From NCBI RefSeq assembly GCF_002946835.1, contig NZ_CP026652.1:3100001-3164000 (forward strand): a stretch of 64,000 nucleotides of DNA. The letters are read 5' to 3'. The stretch is from Streptomyces dengpaensis (GTDB lineage: Bacteria; Actinomycetota; Actinomycetes; Streptomycetales; Streptomycetaceae). The notes beneath the pieces were generated by a model. The model did not search any database. It worked only from the letters and a program-made list of their open reading frames with translations, and had not been told where the DNA came from. Made by a program: the position numbers and the translations under genes. This document shows, piece after piece, positions 46,956-57,077 of this stretch; the first letter of the stretch is position 1, and every line of letters starts with the position of its first letter.

Positions 46956-47474
46956 TTACGACGTCTTCAGGGCCTGCGCCATCTTCGTCAGCCGGTCGAA
47001 CGGCGCCGTGCCGGTCACCACGGTCGTGGAGCCGTGGCTCTTCAGCACGAGGGCGTCGTAGTGGTCCCCCTCGTAGCGCTGCCACGTCTGGTCGCCGATG
47101 CGCTGGGTCGCCTTCGTCTCCTTGGCGCCCTGGCTGGCCGCGTCGATGAACACGGCCGGCTTCTCGGTGGACTGCTCGATCGCAACGTACTGGCCGTCGG
47201 GGTCGTGGAAGCCCAGGTGCCAGGCGTCGAACTGTGAGCCGTCGTACCGCACCGAGGTCGCCGTCCACGCCGACGGCAGGCCCGCGGGCGCCGCCACGGG
47301 ATAACTCGCCGCGCGGCGAGCCGTGAGCAGCTCGACACGGTAGTCGACGCGCTTCAGGGGAGGCTCGGAGTCGTCGTGCGGGATGAAGATGTAGATGACG
47401 CCCGCAATGAGCCCGATAAGGCCCAGGGAGAGAATCATGTCCCGGACCGACTGCTTGCCATTCGTACGTGCCAC
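46956..47474 (-). CDS. DUF4245 membrane-anchored protein
   Basis: A 172-residue protein with a short cytoplasmic start, one helix ([19 protein letters not shown], about 12-30) and an extracellular domain of the DUF4245 family. Family blocks are [51 protein letters not shown] and [17 protein letters not shown]. The family always sits near glpX in actinobacteria, as it does here (divergent, 125 bases apart), but no function is known. Confidence 0.88.
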   Translation of the reverse strand: MARTNGKQSVRDMILSLGLIGLIAGVIYIFIPHDDSEPPLKRVDYRVELLTARRAASYPVAAPAGLPSAWTATSVRYDGSQFDAWHLGFHDPDGQYVAIEQSTEKPAVFIDAASQGAKETKATQRIGDQTWQRYEGDHYDALVLKSHGSTTVVTGTAPFDRLTKMAQALKTS

Positions 47475-47599
47475 GAACCTATCGTCGCAGGTGCCCTGGT
47501 CTGCTCATCCGTGGGGTCCCCTGCTCATTTTGGCAGTCTGACGATAGAGTCGGGCCACACCCTCATCCGGCCGTCGTCGTATCAGAAAGGTGCGTCTCG

Positions 47600-48634
47600 A
47601 TGACCGAGAACCATCAGCTGCCGTCCGAACTCGAGGTCCCCTCCGAGGCCCCCGACCGAAATCTCGCCCTGGAACTGGTCCGCGTCACCGAGGCCGCCGC
47701 GATGGCCGCGGGCCGCTGGGTCGGCCGCGGCGACAAGAACGGCGCCGACGGCGCCGCCGTCCGGGCCATGCGAACCCTCGTCTCCACCGTCTCGATGAAT
47801 GGCGTCGTCGTCATCGGTGAGGGCGAGAAGGACGAGGCCCCGATGCTCTTCAACGGGGAGCGCATCGGCGACGGGACCGGCCCCGAGTGCGACATCGCCG
47901 TCGACCCGATCGACGGGACCACGCTCACCGCCAAGGGCATGACGAACGCGATCGCCGTGCTCGCCGCCGCCGACCGCGGCACCATGTTCGACCCGTCCGC
48001 GGTCTTCTACATGGACAAGCTGGTCACCGGCCCCGAGGCCGCCGACTTCGTCGACATCAACGCGCCCGTCTCGGTGAACATCCGGCGGGTCGCCAAGGCC
48101 AGGCGCCGCGCCCCCGAGGACGTCACCGTCGTCATCCTCGACCGGCCGCGCCACGACGGGATCATCAAGGAGATCCGGGAGACCGGCGCCCGCATCAAGC
48201 TGATCTCCGACGGCGATGTCGCCGGCTCGATCCTGGCGCTGCGTGAGGGCACCGGCATCGACCTGCTGCTCGGCGTCGGCGGTACGCCCGAGGGCATCAT
48301 CTCGGCCTGCGCGGTCAAGTGCCTCGGCGGCACCATCCAGGGCAAGCTGTGGCCCAAGGACGACGAGGAGCGGCAGCGCGCGCTCGACGCCGGTCACGAC
48401 CTGGACCGCGTCCTGACCACGAACGACCTGGTCTCCGGCGAGAACGTGTTCTTCGTCGCGACCGGCATCACGGACGGCGAGCTGCTGCGCGGGGTGCGCT
48501 ACGGCGCCGAGACCGCGACGACCGACTCGATCGTCATGCGCTCCAAGTCGGGCACGGTCCGCCAGATCTCGTCCGAGCACCGGCTGTCCAAGCTGCGGGC
48601 GTACAGCGCGATCGACTTCGACCGCGCGAAGTAG
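47600..48634 (+). CDS. glpX: Class II fructose-1,6-bisphosphatase GlpX
   Basis: A 344-residue gluconeogenic enzyme converting fructose-1,6-bisphosphate to fructose-6-phosphate. It starts [26 protein letters not shown] precedes the ATG at 47600. Metal and substrate residues appear in [18 protein letters not shown], the signature [17 protein letters not shown], and later [31 protein letters not shown] and [16 protein letters not shown]. It is the main or only FBPase in most actinobacteria. A palindromic stretch follows and separates it from the convergent WhiB-like gene. Confidence 0.96.
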   Translation: MTENHQLPSELEVPSEAPDRNLALELVRVTEAAAMAAGRWVGRGDKNGADGAAVRAMRTLVSTVSMNGVVVIGEGEKDEAPMLFNGERIGDGTGPECDIAVDPIDGTTLTAKGMTNAIAVLAAADRGTMFDPSAVFYMDKLVTGPEAADFVDINAPVSVNIRRVAKARRRAPEDVTVVILDRPRHDGIIKEIRETGARIKLISDGDVAGSILALREGTGIDLLLGVGGTPEGIISACAVKCLGGTIQGKLWPKDDEERQRALDAGHDLDRVLTTNDLVSGENVFFVATGITDGELLRGVRYGAETATTDSIVMRSKSGTVRQISSEHRLSKLRAYSAIDFDRAK

Positions 48635-48663
48635 TCACAGCTCCGCGGCCCTGAGGGAGGCGG

Positions 48664-48700
48664 AAGGGGCGCCCCTTGTGCGGAGGGACGCCCCTTGTGC
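48664..48700. repeat. Palindrome and direct repeat between glpX and the WhiB-like gene
   Basis: The 14-base perfect palindrome AAGGGGCGCCCCTT lies at 48664-48677, and CGCCCCTTGTGC is repeated just downstream at about 48689 (with A for G before it). It could end transcription from both sides, but there is no T-run. Confidence 0.5.
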
Positions 48701-48712
48701 CGTTCGTACCTG

Positions 48713-49084
48713 TCAGCCGGCCGCCGCTATGGTCCCCCGTGCGGCCTTCTTGAGTTCCAGCTCGCGACGGCGGCGCCGGGCGAGCACCACGCGGCGCTCG
48801 GCGGCGGTGAGGCCGCCCCACACTCCGTACGGCTCGGGTTGCAGCAACGCGTGTTCGCGGCACTCGACCATCACCGGGCAGCGGGCGCAGACGCGCTTCG
48901 CCGCCTCCTCACGGGACAGCCGGGCCGCGGTGGGCTCCTTGGAAGGGGCGAAGAACAGGCCGGCTTCGTCTCGTCGGCACACGGCCTCCGTGTGCCATGG
49001 GGCCTCCTGATCCCTGTCCCGCACTGGCGCCCGCTGGGCCGGAACGGCAGCTACCTGCAGGGACTGATGCGGCGGTTGCAGCAC
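48713..49084 (-). CDS. WhiB family iron-sulfur transcription factor (WblI-like)
   Basis: A 123-residue Wbl protein that binds a [4Fe-4S] cluster and usually acts with the principal sigma factor. Cluster cysteines are Cys36 (EAVCRRDE) and the group Cys66, Cys69, Cys75 in VCARCPVMVECRE. The turn GVWGG is at 87-91, and a basic DNA-binding tail follows (RRVVLARRRRRELELKKAAR). The N-terminal 30 residues are extended and low in conservation, so a later start is possible. Neighbouring glpX matches the position of wblI in S. coelicolor as I recall it. Confidence 0.9.
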   Translation of the reverse strand: MLQPPHQSLQVAAVPAQRAPVRDRDQEAPWHTEAVCRRDEAGLFFAPSKEPTAARLSREEAAKRVCARCPVMVECREHALLQPEPYGVWGGLTAAERRVVLARRRRRELELKKAARGTIAAAG

Positions 49085-49283
49085 GGTCTACTCCTGACGA
49101 CGGCTTCGCGAGCGTGCCGGGCACCGCGGAAAGTTCCACGGCGCCCTCCAAGAGACGATGCAGCAAGGCCTACCCGCTGTGCGCGCGCCTATGCACTGAG
49201 TTCCGAAGCCCGGGAATTCTCCTGCCCGGCAAGGCTCGTACGACTGGACCAATGCGCCGTCGGTGCCGCCGAATTCACAAGCG

Positions 49284-49988
49284 TCAACGGTCCAGATGCT
49301 TGCGCAAACTCCGGTCCACCCGCTCGGTCACGCGGTCGAGGATGTCCGCGATCAGCTTGCCCCGCTTGGGCCGTGCCTCGACGCTGCCGAGCACGGACAG
49401 ACCGTCCACATAGACGACGGGCGCCTGGGCATCGTCCGCGTCCAGCGTGGCCACCTCGAAGTTGCCCAGCACCGCGGCGCCGCTGCCGCGCAGCGAGACA
49501 TTCTCCGGGACGCGGATCTCCACGCTGCCGAAGACCGAGATCGCCCTGATCACGACCTGCTGGTACTCGAAGATCGCCTCGCTGAGGTCTATCTCGACAC
49601 TGCCGAATATCGCGTACGCGTGGATACGGCGGCCCGCGCGCCGGCGGCCCTTGCGGACGGCGGCACTGAAGACCGCGACCACGTTCTCGTCGGCCTCCAC
49701 GGGGATCGCGCCCGCCGTGGGGCGATGGGGCGCGGAGACGTACGCGGGGGTCGCGCGGCCCGTATGGGCGGCGGGCAGGTCCCGTACGAACTGGTCGAGC
49801 TCGCCCACGGTCTTCGTCGCCAGCACCCCTTCCACGCGCTCCGAGTGCTCCTCGGCGGTGAGGCGCCCCTCGGCGAGGGCGTCGCGCAGGATGTCGGCGA
49901 TGCGGTCACGGTCGGCGTCGGAGGCACGGAGGTCGGTCGGCTTCGCCAGGGTGGGGGCGGCCGAGTCGGAGCGCTTCTGAAGGTCCAC
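49284..49988 (-). CDS. DUF1707 protein with LiaF-like C-terminal domain
   Basis: A 234-residue protein. The N-terminal DUF1707 (about 18-75) reads LRASDADRDRIADILRDALA, then EGRLTAEEHSERVEGVLATK and the C-terminal part AIFGSVEIDL, ISVFGSVEIRVPENV and DGLSVLGSVEARPKRG is the beta-helix of cell-wall-active antibiotic response proteins. No membrane segment is seen. The GTG start has TACGCT six bases upstream, suggesting a leaderless mRNA. Role unknown; family context is envelope stress. Confidence 0.88.
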   Translation of the reverse strand: MDLQKRSDSAAPTLAKPTDLRASDADRDRIADILRDALAEGRLTAEEHSERVEGVLATKTVGELDQFVRDLPAAHTGRATPAYVSAPHRPTAGAIPVEADENVVAVFSAAVRKGRRRAGRRIHAYAIFGSVEIDLSEAIFEYQQVVIRAISVFGSVEIRVPENVSLRGSGAAVLGNFEVATLDADDAQAPVVYVDGLSVLGSVEARPKRGKLIADILDRVTERVDRSLRKHLDR

Positions 49989-50176
49989 CGCAGCAGCGTA
50001 CCCAAACGCGATAGATCGCGACTACCCCTTCACGCTACCTGTGGATAACCCGCCGGCGAGGCACCCTCGGCTCGAACTGAGCCATACCTCACAAGCTCGC
50101 CGTCAGCGGCAGGTTCTACGCTGGTGGACGCTGCCGATGGAGGCACGCAGCTGTCTGTCGAGTGAGGAATGGGCGC

Positions 50177-51868
50177 ATGCCTGAGTTCGCGTACACCGAT
50201 CTGCTCCCCCAGGGAGAGGACACCACCCCGTACCGGCTGGTGACCTCCGAGGGTGTCTCCACCTTCGAGGCCGACGGGCGCACGTTCCTCAAGGTGGAGC
50301 CGGAGGCGCTGCGCAAGCTCGCCGAAGAGGCCATCCACGACATCCAGCACTACCTGCGGCCCGAGCACCTGGCGCAGCTGCGCCGGATCATCGACGACCC
50401 GGAGGCGTCGGGCAACGACAAGTTCGTCGCCCTCGACCTGCTGAAGAACGCGAACATCGCCGCCGCGGGTGTCCTCCCGATGTGCCAGGACACCGGCACG
50501 GCGATCGTCATGGGCAAGCGCGGACAGAACGTGCTCACCGAGGGCGGCGACGAGGCGGCCCTGAGCCGCGGCATCTACGACGCCTACAAGAACCTCAACC
50601 TGCGTTACTCGCAGATGGCTCCGCTCACCATGTGGGAGGAGAAGAACACGGGCTCGAACCTGCCGGCGCAGATCGAGCTGTACGCGACCGACGGCGGCGC
50701 CTACAAGTTCCTCTTCATGGCCAAGGGCGGCGGCTCCGCCAACAAGAGCTTCCTCTACCAGGAGACGAAGGCCGTCCTGAACGAGGCCTCCATGATGAAG
50801 TTCCTGGAGGAGAAGATCCGCTCGCTCGGTACGGCCGCCTGCCCGCCGTACCACCTGGCGATCGTCGTCGGCGGCACGTCCGCCGAGTACGCCCTGAAGA
50901 CCGCGAAGTACGCCTCCGCGCACTACCTCGACGAGATCCCGGCGGAGGGCTCCGAGCTCGGGCACGGCTTCCGGGACAAGGAGCTCGAGGAGAAGGTCTT
51001 CGAGCTGACCCAGAAGATCGGCATCGGCGCGCAGTTCGGCGGCAAGTACTTCTGCCACGACGTACGCGTGGTGCGCCTCCCGCGGCACGGCGCGTCCTGT
51101 CCGGTCGCGATCGCCGTGTCCTGCTCCGCCGACCGCCAGGCGGTCGCGAAGATCACCGCCGAGGGCGTCTTCCTGGAGCAGCTGGAGACGGACCCGGCGC
51201 GCTTCCTGCCGGAGACGACGGACGAGCACCTGGAGTCGGACGGCGCCCGCGGCGAAGCCGCTGATGGACACAGTGTCAAGATCGACCTGAACCAGCCGAT
51301 GGACGACATCCTCGCCGAGCTGACCAAGTACCCGGTCAAGACCCGGCTCTCGCTCTCCGGACCGCTCGTCGTGGCCCGCGACATCGCGCACGCCAAGATC
51401 AAGGAGCGGCTCGACGCGGGTGAGGAGATGCCGCAGTACCTGAAGGACCACCCGGTGTACTACGCCGGTCCGGCCAAGACGCCCGAGGGGTACGCGTCCG
51501 GCTCCTTCGGCCCGACGACGGCCGGGCGGATGGACTCGTACGTCGAGCAGTTCCAGGCGGCGGGCGGCTCCAAGGTGATGCTCGCGAAGGGCAACCGGTC
51601 CGCGCAGGTCACCAACGCCTGCGAGGCGCACGGCGGCTTCTACCTCGGCTCCATCGGCGGGCCCGCCGCCCGTCTCGCCCAGGACTGCATCAAGAAGGTC
51701 GAGGTCGTCGAGTACGAGGAGCTCGGGATGGAGGCCGTCTGGAAGATCGAGGTCGAGGACTTCCCGGCGTTCATCGTGGTCGACGACAAGGGCAACGACT
51801 TCTTCCAGGATCCGGCGCCGTCGCCGACGTTCACGTCGATTCCGGTGCGGGGGCCTGGGCTGGCGTAG
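50177..51868 (+). CDS. Fumarate hydratase, class I (iron-sulfur)
   Basis: A 563-residue single-chain class I fumarase of the TCA cycle. It starts [20 protein letters not shown]. Ligands for the [4Fe-4S] cluster are Cys103 (PMCQDTGTA), Cys293 (YFCHDVRV) and Cys482 (NACEAHGG). The N-terminal and C-terminal Fumerase domains are both complete ([40 protein letters not shown]). GAGGAATGG lies before the ATG. It is oxygen-sensitive, in contrast to the class II enzyme encoded next. Confidence 0.96.
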   Translation: MPEFAYTDLLPQGEDTTPYRLVTSEGVSTFEADGRTFLKVEPEALRKLAEEAIHDIQHYLRPEHLAQLRRIIDDPEASGNDKFVALDLLKNANIAAAGVLPMCQDTGTAIVMGKRGQNVLTEGGDEAALSRGIYDAYKNLNLRYSQMAPLTMWEEKNTGSNLPAQIELYATDGGAYKFLFMAKGGGSANKSFLYQETKAVLNEASMMKFLEEKIRSLGTAACPPYHLAIVVGGTSAEYALKTAKYASAHYLDEIPAEGSELGHGFRDKELEEKVFELTQKIGIGAQFGGKYFCHDVRVVRLPRHGASCPVAIAVSCSADRQAVAKITAEGVFLEQLETDPARFLPETTDEHLESDGARGEAADGHSVKIDLNQPMDDILAELTKYPVKTRLSLSGPLVVARDIAHAKIKERLDAGEEMPQYLKDHPVYYAGPAKTPEGYASGSFGPTTAGRMDSYVEQFQAAGGSKVMLAKGNRSAQVTNACEAHGGFYLGSIGGPAARLAQDCIKKVEVVEYEELGMEAVWKIEVEDFPAFIVVDDKGNDFFQDPAPSPTFTSIPVRGPGLA

Positions 51869-51904
51869 GGGTTCGGTGCGCGGCGGGTGCGGCGGGTGCG
51901 GCGG

Positions 51905-52035
51905 GGGGTTTTCGCCCCCTCCGCCCCTGCCCGTCCCGTATCTGGGGTCCGCGGCGGAGCCGCTGATGGATGCAGCGCCCCCAGCCCCCCGTACCGCGCT
52001 TCGCGCTCGTCCTCAAACGCCGGACGGGCTGAAAG
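51905..52035. repeat. Streptomyces dispersed intergenic repeat, copy B
   Basis: The same blocks as copy A occur in order: TTTTCGCCCCCTCCGCCCC, CCCGTCCCGTATCTGGGG, a diverged middle with GCGGCGGAGCCGC, GCGCTTCGCGCTCGTCCTC and AAACGCCGGACGGGCTGA. It separates the two fumarase genes. Confidence 0.85.
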
Positions 52036-52097
52036 ATCTCCAGCGGCTGACGGGCCGGAACCGGAACATCGGCGGGCCCTCCATCGCTATAGCCGGT

Positions 52098-53486
52098 ATG
52101 AGCGACGACTACCGCATCGAGCACGACTCCATGGGCGACGTACGCGTCCCCGCCGACGCCAAGTGGCGGGCCCAGACGCAGCGTGCCGTCGAGAACTTCC
52201 CCATCTCCGGGCAGCGCCTCGAACGGGCGCACATCGAGGCCCTGGCTCGCGTCAAGGGGGCCGCAGCCAAGGTCAACGCGCGGCTCGGGGTGCTCGACAA
52301 GGACATCGCCGAGGCCATTCAGGAGGCAGCGGCCGAAGTCGCCGAGGGGCGGTGGGACGGCCACTTCCCCATCGACGTGTTCCAGACCGGGTCCGGGACT
52401 TCGTCCAACATGAACACCAACGAGGTCATCGCCACGCTCGCGACCGAGCGGCTCGGCAGGGACGTACACCCCAATGACCATGTGAACGCGTCGCAGTCGA
52501 GCAACGACGTGTTTCCGTCCTCCATCCACATCGCCGCCACCGCCGCCGTCACCCGCGATCTCATCCCCGCGCTCGACCATCTCGCCGCCTCGCTCGCGCG
52601 CAAGTCCGAGGAGTTCGCCGACGTCGTGAAGTCCGGGCGTACGCACCTCATGGACGCGACGCCGGTGACGCTTGGTCAGGAGTTCGGGGGGTACGCGGCC
52701 CAGGTGCGGTACGGGGTGGAGCGGCTCCGGGCGTCGCTGCCGCGGCTCGCCGAACTGCCGCTCGGCGGGACCGCCGTGGGGACCGGGATCAACACCCCGC
52801 CCGGGTTCTCCGCCGCCGTCATCGCGGAGGTGGCGCAGGCCACCGGGCTGCCGCTCACCGAGGCGCGCGACCACTTCGAGGCGCAGGGTGCCCGGGACGG
52901 GATCGTGGAGACCAGCGGGCAGCTGCGGACCATCGCCGTCGGGCTGACCAAGATCGCCAACGACCTCCGGTGGATGGCGTCAGGGCCGCGCACCGGACTG
53001 GCCGAGATCAGCCTCCCGGACCTTCAGCCGGGGTCCTCGATCATGCCGGGCAAGGTGAACCCTGTCATCCCCGAGGCCGTGCTCATGGTCGCCGCGCAGG
53101 TGATCGGGAACGACGCCACCGTCGCCACGGCCGGAGCGGCCGGGAACTTCGAACTCAACGTCATGCTGCCCGTCATGGCGAAGAACGTCCTGGAGTCCAT
53201 CCGGCTGCTCACCAACGTGGCACGGCTGCTCGCCGACCGGACCGTCGACGGGATCGTCGCGGACCGGGAGCGGGCGCGCGAATACGCCGAGTCGTCGCCT
53301 TCCGTGGTCACTCCGCTCAACAAGTACATCGGGTACGAGGAGGCCGCCAAGGTGGCCAAGAAGGCGCTGGCCGAGCGCAAGACCATTCGCCAAGTGGTTC
53401 TCGAAGCGGGGTATGTGGAGCGGGGCGACCTGACGCTTGAACAGCTGGACGAGGCGCTGGATGTCCTGCGGATGACACATCCGTAA
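52098..53486 (+). CDS. fumC: Fumarate hydratase, class II
   Basis: A 462-residue oxygen-stable fumarase. It starts [20 protein letters not shown]. The active-site blocks are [16 protein letters not shown] (about 96-111), [39 protein letters not shown] and the superfamily signature [15 protein letters not shown] (about 312-326) with its flexible-loop serine. Having both fumarase classes side by side allows the TCA step to continue when the iron-sulfur enzyme is damaged. Confidence 0.96.
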   Translation: MSDDYRIEHDSMGDVRVPADAKWRAQTQRAVENFPISGQRLERAHIEALARVKGAAAKVNARLGVLDKDIAEAIQEAAAEVAEGRWDGHFPIDVFQTGSGTSSNMNTNEVIATLATERLGRDVHPNDHVNASQSSNDVFPSSIHIAATAAVTRDLIPALDHLAASLARKSEEFADVVKSGRTHLMDATPVTLGQEFGGYAAQVRYGVERLRASLPRLAELPLGGTAVGTGINTPPGFSAAVIAEVAQATGLPLTEARDHFEAQGARDGIVETSGQLRTIAVGLTKIANDLRWMASGPRTGLAEISLPDLQPGSSIMPGKVNPVIPEAVLMVAAQVIGNDATVATAGAAGNFELNVMLPVMAKNVLESIRLLTNVARLLADRTVDGIVADRERAREYAESSPSVVTPLNKYIGYEEAAKVAKKALAERKTIRQVVLEAGYVERGDLTLEQLDEALDVLRMTHP

Positions 53487-53612
53487 AGGCGTCCGCTCCC
53501 GCAAGGACCTTTGAGAAACGCCTGATGACACCCGTGTGACGTCCTCCGTCCGGCGACGAGAACCGTGACGTCCACCGCAGCGTCGTATGCCTGGGGCACC
53601 TAATATCTGGTC

Positions 53613-54305
53613 ATGGCAGACGGTGGAGCGGTGAGCGAAGTGCAAACGGGCGGGTCGACGGCGCACTGGACCCCCGGGAGTCAGATCCTGTGGCGGTACC
53701 GGGAGAACGCCGGCGAACGCCTCCACATCTGCCGTCCCGTCACGGTCGTACGGGACGACGCCGAGCTGCTCGCGGTGTGGATGGCGCCGGGCACGGTGTG
53801 TGTGAAGCCGGTGCTGGCCGACGGGACGCCGGTGCACGGGGAGCCGCTCGAGTCGCGCTACACCAAGGCGCGTACGGTCCGCCGCGACCGCTGGTTCGGC
53901 ACCGGGGTGCTGAAGTTGGCGCGGCCCGGCGATCCCTGGTCGGTGTGGCTGTTCTGGGAGCCGGGCTGGCGCTTCAAGAACTGGTACGTGAACCTCGAGG
54001 CGCCGCTGACCCGTTGGACGGGCGGGGTCGACTCCGAGGACCACTTCCTGGACATCGCCGTGTACCCGGACCGGACATGGCGCTGGCTCGACGAGGACGA
54101 GTTCGCGATGGCACAGCGCGCCGGCCTGATGGACGCTCAACTGGCCGCGCGGGTACGGGAAGCGGGGTGGTCGGCGGTGGAGGCGATCCGCGCCTGGGGC
54201 GCGCCGTTCTCGGACGGCTGGCAGCACTGGCGCCCGGATCCGTCGTGGCCGGTTCCGGTCCTGCCTGATGACTGGGACCGTACGCCCGCGCACGTTTCCT
54301 CATGA
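53613..54305 (+). CDS. DUF402 domain protein
   Basis: A 230-residue cytoplasmic protein of the DUF402 family, whose members include nucleoside diphosphate phosphatases and ribonuclease-type proteins. Blocks seen are WTPGSQILWRYRENAGERLH, DPWSVWLFWEPGWRFKNWYV (about 110-129), NLEAPLTRWTGGVDSEDHFL and DIAVYPDRTWRWLDEDEFA. The metal-binding acidic residues of the family lie in DSEDHFLDI and DEDEF. TAATAT at 53601-53606 sits six bases before the ATG, so a leaderless mRNA is likely. Confidence 0.88.
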   Translation: MADGGAVSEVQTGGSTAHWTPGSQILWRYRENAGERLHICRPVTVVRDDAELLAVWMAPGTVCVKPVLADGTPVHGEPLESRYTKARTVRRDRWFGTGVLKLARPGDPWSVWLFWEPGWRFKNWYVNLEAPLTRWTGGVDSEDHFLDIAVYPDRTWRWLDEDEFAMAQRAGLMDAQLAARVREAGWSAVEAIRAWGAPFSDGWQHWRPDPSWPVPVLPDDWDRTPAHVSS

Positions 54306-54480
54306 GACCCTTGTTGCGCCCCCGTGATACAACCGTAGGATCGTCCTCCGCATCAGGTGGTCAAGACCGGTGTCCAGCACCGTCATTGAGGAGTGGTGGT
54401 CGAGTGACGGACGGGCGCACGGCGGCAACTCCCCCAGGATGTACTGGGCCTGACCATTCGTCATCGAGGGGCGGCAGGAC

Positions 54481-54702
54481 GTGAGCGAGGGGTACGAGAG
54501 CCGGGGCGGCACGGCCCGCAGACGGCCGTACGGGGCGTATGGAGCCGCCATGGCGTTCGGGCCGGCGGCGTGCGCTGCCGGCGGGCCGGGCCCTGACGGC
54601 GCGCAGATTCCGTTCCTGGGGCACACATTCCGGGTATCGGGGCTGCGGGACGACCTGCACGCACGGCGCGCAGCCCCGGACGGATGGATTCGACACGCGT
54701 GA
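54481..54702 (+). CDS. Small hypothetical protein coupled to the downstream phosphatase gene
   Basis: A GTG at 54481 opens a 73-residue frame starting MSEGYESRGGTARRRPYGAY and containing FLGHTFRVSGLRDDLHARRA near the end. No family is recognised. Its TGA overlaps the GTG at 54699, one of two possible starts of the next gene, by four bases; this suggests translational coupling and is the main support. GAGGGG lies about 10 bases upstream. Confidence 0.42.
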   Translation: MSEGYESRGGTARRRPYGAYGAAMAFGPAACAAGGPGPDGAQIPFLGHTFRVSGLRDDLHARRAAPDGWIRHA

Positions 54703-56927
54703 CGGAGCACCCCACCTCGCCCGAGCGCGGCCGGCCCGGCGCCGGCCGGCCGCCCGCCCCCGCGGACCCTCGCGGGGCGCTCCTGCGTACCCCGGACCAG
54801 TCATCGGCGCGTACCTCGGATCAGTCGTCCGCGCGCGCCCCGGAGCAGTCGTCGACGCTGCCGGGTTCCGCCGCGTTACCCGTCCAGGCCCGCACGGGCG
54901 ACCTCACGGGTGACATGCAGAAGACGAACTGCGGCAAGAAGGGCCCCACCGGCGGTCAGGACTCGACCGGCAGCACCGACATGCCCTCTTCCCCTTCCTC
55001 CGGTTCCGCCTCGTCCCCCGACACCGGCGCGCCCACCCCGCCGTCCGCCTCCCCCGCCTCCGAGCACTCCCAGCCCTCGGCCGCAGAGCCCGATCCGCAC
55101 CGCCCGCGCCCCGCTCCCGAGTCCCTCCCGGCGCAGCAGGGCGCCGCGCAGGAGCGCCCGGCGGGCAGCCCCGGCGGCAAGGAACGGCGCACCGGGCAGG
55201 GGCTGCCGCCCGGTGGCCCGATGCCGATGCGCCGCGACGGGGACCGGCTGCGCTTCGTGGGCGCCGCGACCCGCAGGATCGCCCGGGGCATCGACCTGGA
55301 CGAGATCGTGATGGGCCTGTGCCGGGCCACCGTGCCGACCTTCTCGGACGCGATCCTCGTCTATCTGCGCGACCCGCTGCCCGTCGGCGACGAACGGCCA
55401 ACCGGGCCTCTCGTGCTGCGGCTGCGGCGCACCGACCGGATCCCCGTGGAGCGGGACACCGAGGGCGGCTTCCTGCCCGCGGTCCAGCCCGAGCCCAGCG
55501 ACCTCTCGGCGATGACGGCCGAGCTGTGCGAGGTGCGCCCCGGCGGCGCCCTCGCCGAGGTGCTGCGCGGGGTACGTCCGGTGTTCGCGGACGCGCCCGC
55601 CGCGCGGGCCGCGCTGCCGGAGCTGCTGGGTGACGACGTGTTCGTACCGGGCGGGCAGCGCGCGATCCTGGCCCCGCTGCGCGGCCGCCGCCGGGTGATC
55701 GGCGCCGCCCTGTTCCTGCGCCGCCCAGAGCGCCTCGCCTTCGAGGCCGACGACCTGCTGGTCGCGGCCCAGCTCGCCACGCACAGCGCGCTCGGCATCG
55801 ACAAGGCGGTGCTGTACGGGCGTGAGGCGTACATCGCCGACGAGCTGCAGCGCACGATGCTGCCCGAGACGCTGCCCCAACCCACGGGCGTACGGCTGGC
55901 CAGCCGCTACCTCCCCGCCGCCGAGACCGCGCGCGTCGGCGGCGACTGGTACGACGCCATCCCGCTGCCCGGCAGCCGCGTCGCCCTCGTCGTCGGTGAC
56001 GTCATGGGCCACTCGATGACGTCGGCGGCCATCATGGGCCAGCTGCGGACGACCGCGCAGACCCTCGCCGGGCTCGATCTGCCGCCGCAGGAGGTGCTGC
56101 ACCACCTCGACGAGCAGGCCCAGCGCCTGGGCACCGACCGGATGGCGACCTGCCTGTACGCCGTCTACGACCCGGTCTCGCACCGCATCACCATCGCCAA
56201 CGCGGGCCATCCGCCGCCGGTCCTGCTGCACCTGGGCGGGCGGGCCGAGGTGCTGCGGGTGCCGCCGGGTGCCCCCATCGGCGTAGGCGGAGTGGACTTC
56301 GAGGCGGTGGAGCTCGACGCGCCCGCCGGGGCGACGCTGCTGCTGTACACCGACGGTCTGGTCGAGTCCCGGCTCAGGGACGTGTGGACCGGCATAGAGC
56401 AACTGCGGGAGCGGCTCTCGGCCACCGCGCAGCTGACCGGGCCCGACCATCCGCCGCCGCTCGAAGCGCTGTGCGACGAGGTGCTCGACATGCTCGGCCC
56501 GGGCGACCGGGACGACGACATCGCGCTGCTCGCCGCCCGCTTCGACGGGATCGCGCCGAGTGACGTGGCGTACTGGTTCCTGGAGCCGGAGGACGCCGCC
56601 CCCGGGCGGGCCCGCCGGCTGGCCCGGCGGGCGCTGTCGCGCTGGGGTATGGAGGAGCTGAGCGACTCCGTGGAGCTGCTCGTCAGCGAGGTCGTGACGA
56701 ACGCCGTGCGCTATACGTCGCGGCCGGTCACCCTGCGGCTGCTCCGTACCGACGTCCTGCGCTGCGAGGTCGGCGATGACGTGCCGCAGCTGCCGCGGCT
56801 GCGGCAGGCGCGCGCGACGGACGAGGGCGGACGCGGGCTCTACCTGGTGAACAAACTGGCCAGACGGTGGGGCGCGACGCGGCTGAGCACGGGGAAGGTG
56901 GTCTGGTTCGAGCTGAACCGGGGCTGA
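54684..56927 (+). CDS. GAF-PP2C (SpoIIE)-HATPase regulator
   Basis: About 747 residues. The first 175 are disordered (Pro/Ser/Gly-rich, with DQSSARTSDQSSARAPEQSS). A GAF domain spans about 185-385 (VPTFSDAILVYLRDPLPVG). The SpoIIE phosphatase (400-610) has GGDWYDAIPL, VVGDVMGHSM, NAGHPPPVLL, LLYTDGLVE and DDIALL. The RsbW-type ATPase (625-745) has SEVVTNAVRYTS and GRGLYLVNKLARRWG. It should control a sigma factor by partner switching in response to a GAF ligand. The start may be the GTG at 54699 instead, which overlaps the stop of the small upstream ORF. Confidence 0.9.
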   Translation: MDSTRVTEHPTSPERGRPGAGRPPAPADPRGALLRTPDQSSARTSDQSSARAPEQSSTLPGSAALPVQARTGDLTGDMQKTNCGKKGPTGGQDSTGSTDMPSSPSSGSASSPDTGAPTPPSASPASEHSQPSAAEPDPHRPRPAPESLPAQQGAAQERPAGSPGGKERRTGQGLPPGGPMPMRRDGDRLRFVGAATRRIARGIDLDEIVMGLCRATVPTFSDAILVYLRDPLPVGDERPTGPLVLRLRRTDRIPVERDTEGGFLPAVQPEPSDLSAMTAELCEVRPGGALAEVLRGVRPVFADAPAARAALPELLGDDVFVPGGQRAILAPLRGRRRVIGAALFLRRPERLAFEADDLLVAAQLATHSALGIDKAVLYGREAYIADELQRTMLPETLPQPTGVRLASRYLPAAETARVGGDWYDAIPLPGSRVALVVGDVMGHSMTSAAIMGQLRTTAQTLAGLDLPPQEVLHHLDEQAQRLGTDRMATCLYAVYDPVSHRITIANAGHPPPVLLHLGGRAEVLRVPPGAPIGVGGVDFEAVELDAPAGATLLLYTDGLVESRLRDVWTGIEQLRERLSATAQLTGPDHPPPLEALCDEVLDMLGPGDRDDDIALLAARFDGIAPSDVAYWFLEPEDAAPGRARRLARRALSRWGMEELSDSVELLVSEVVTNAVRYTSRPVTLRLLRTDVLRCEVGDDVPQLPRLRQARATDEGGRGLYLVNKLARRWGATRLSTGKVVWFELNRG

Positions 56928-56956
56928 TCGGCCGGCCCCCGTTCAGCGCCTGCCGA

Positions 56957-57028
56957 CCGTCGATGGCGCATCCGTCGATGGCGCATATCGACCGCGATCG
57001 TGCACATTTCGACCGTGATCGCCCACGC
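56957..57028. repeat. 15-bp and 21-bp tandem duplications
   Basis: CCGTCGATGGCGCAT is present twice without a gap (56957-56971 and 56972-56986). It is followed by two 21-bp units (ATCGACCGCGATCG-type, 56987-57007 and 57008-57028) that match at about 16 of 21 positions. They fill the space between the phosphatase stop and its terminator. Confidence 0.75.
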
Positions 57029-57030
57029 AC

Positions 57031-57064
57031 AAGGGCGCCTGGCAAGTCGCCGGGCACCCCTTTT
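57031..57064 (+). terminator. Intrinsic terminator of the GAF-PP2C gene
   Basis: The arms 57033-57043 and 57049-57059 pair with one C-A mismatch and one wobble around an AAGTC loop, followed by CTTTT. It lies between convergent genes. Confidence 0.7.
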
Positions 57065-57077
57065 CGCATGCTGTCGG

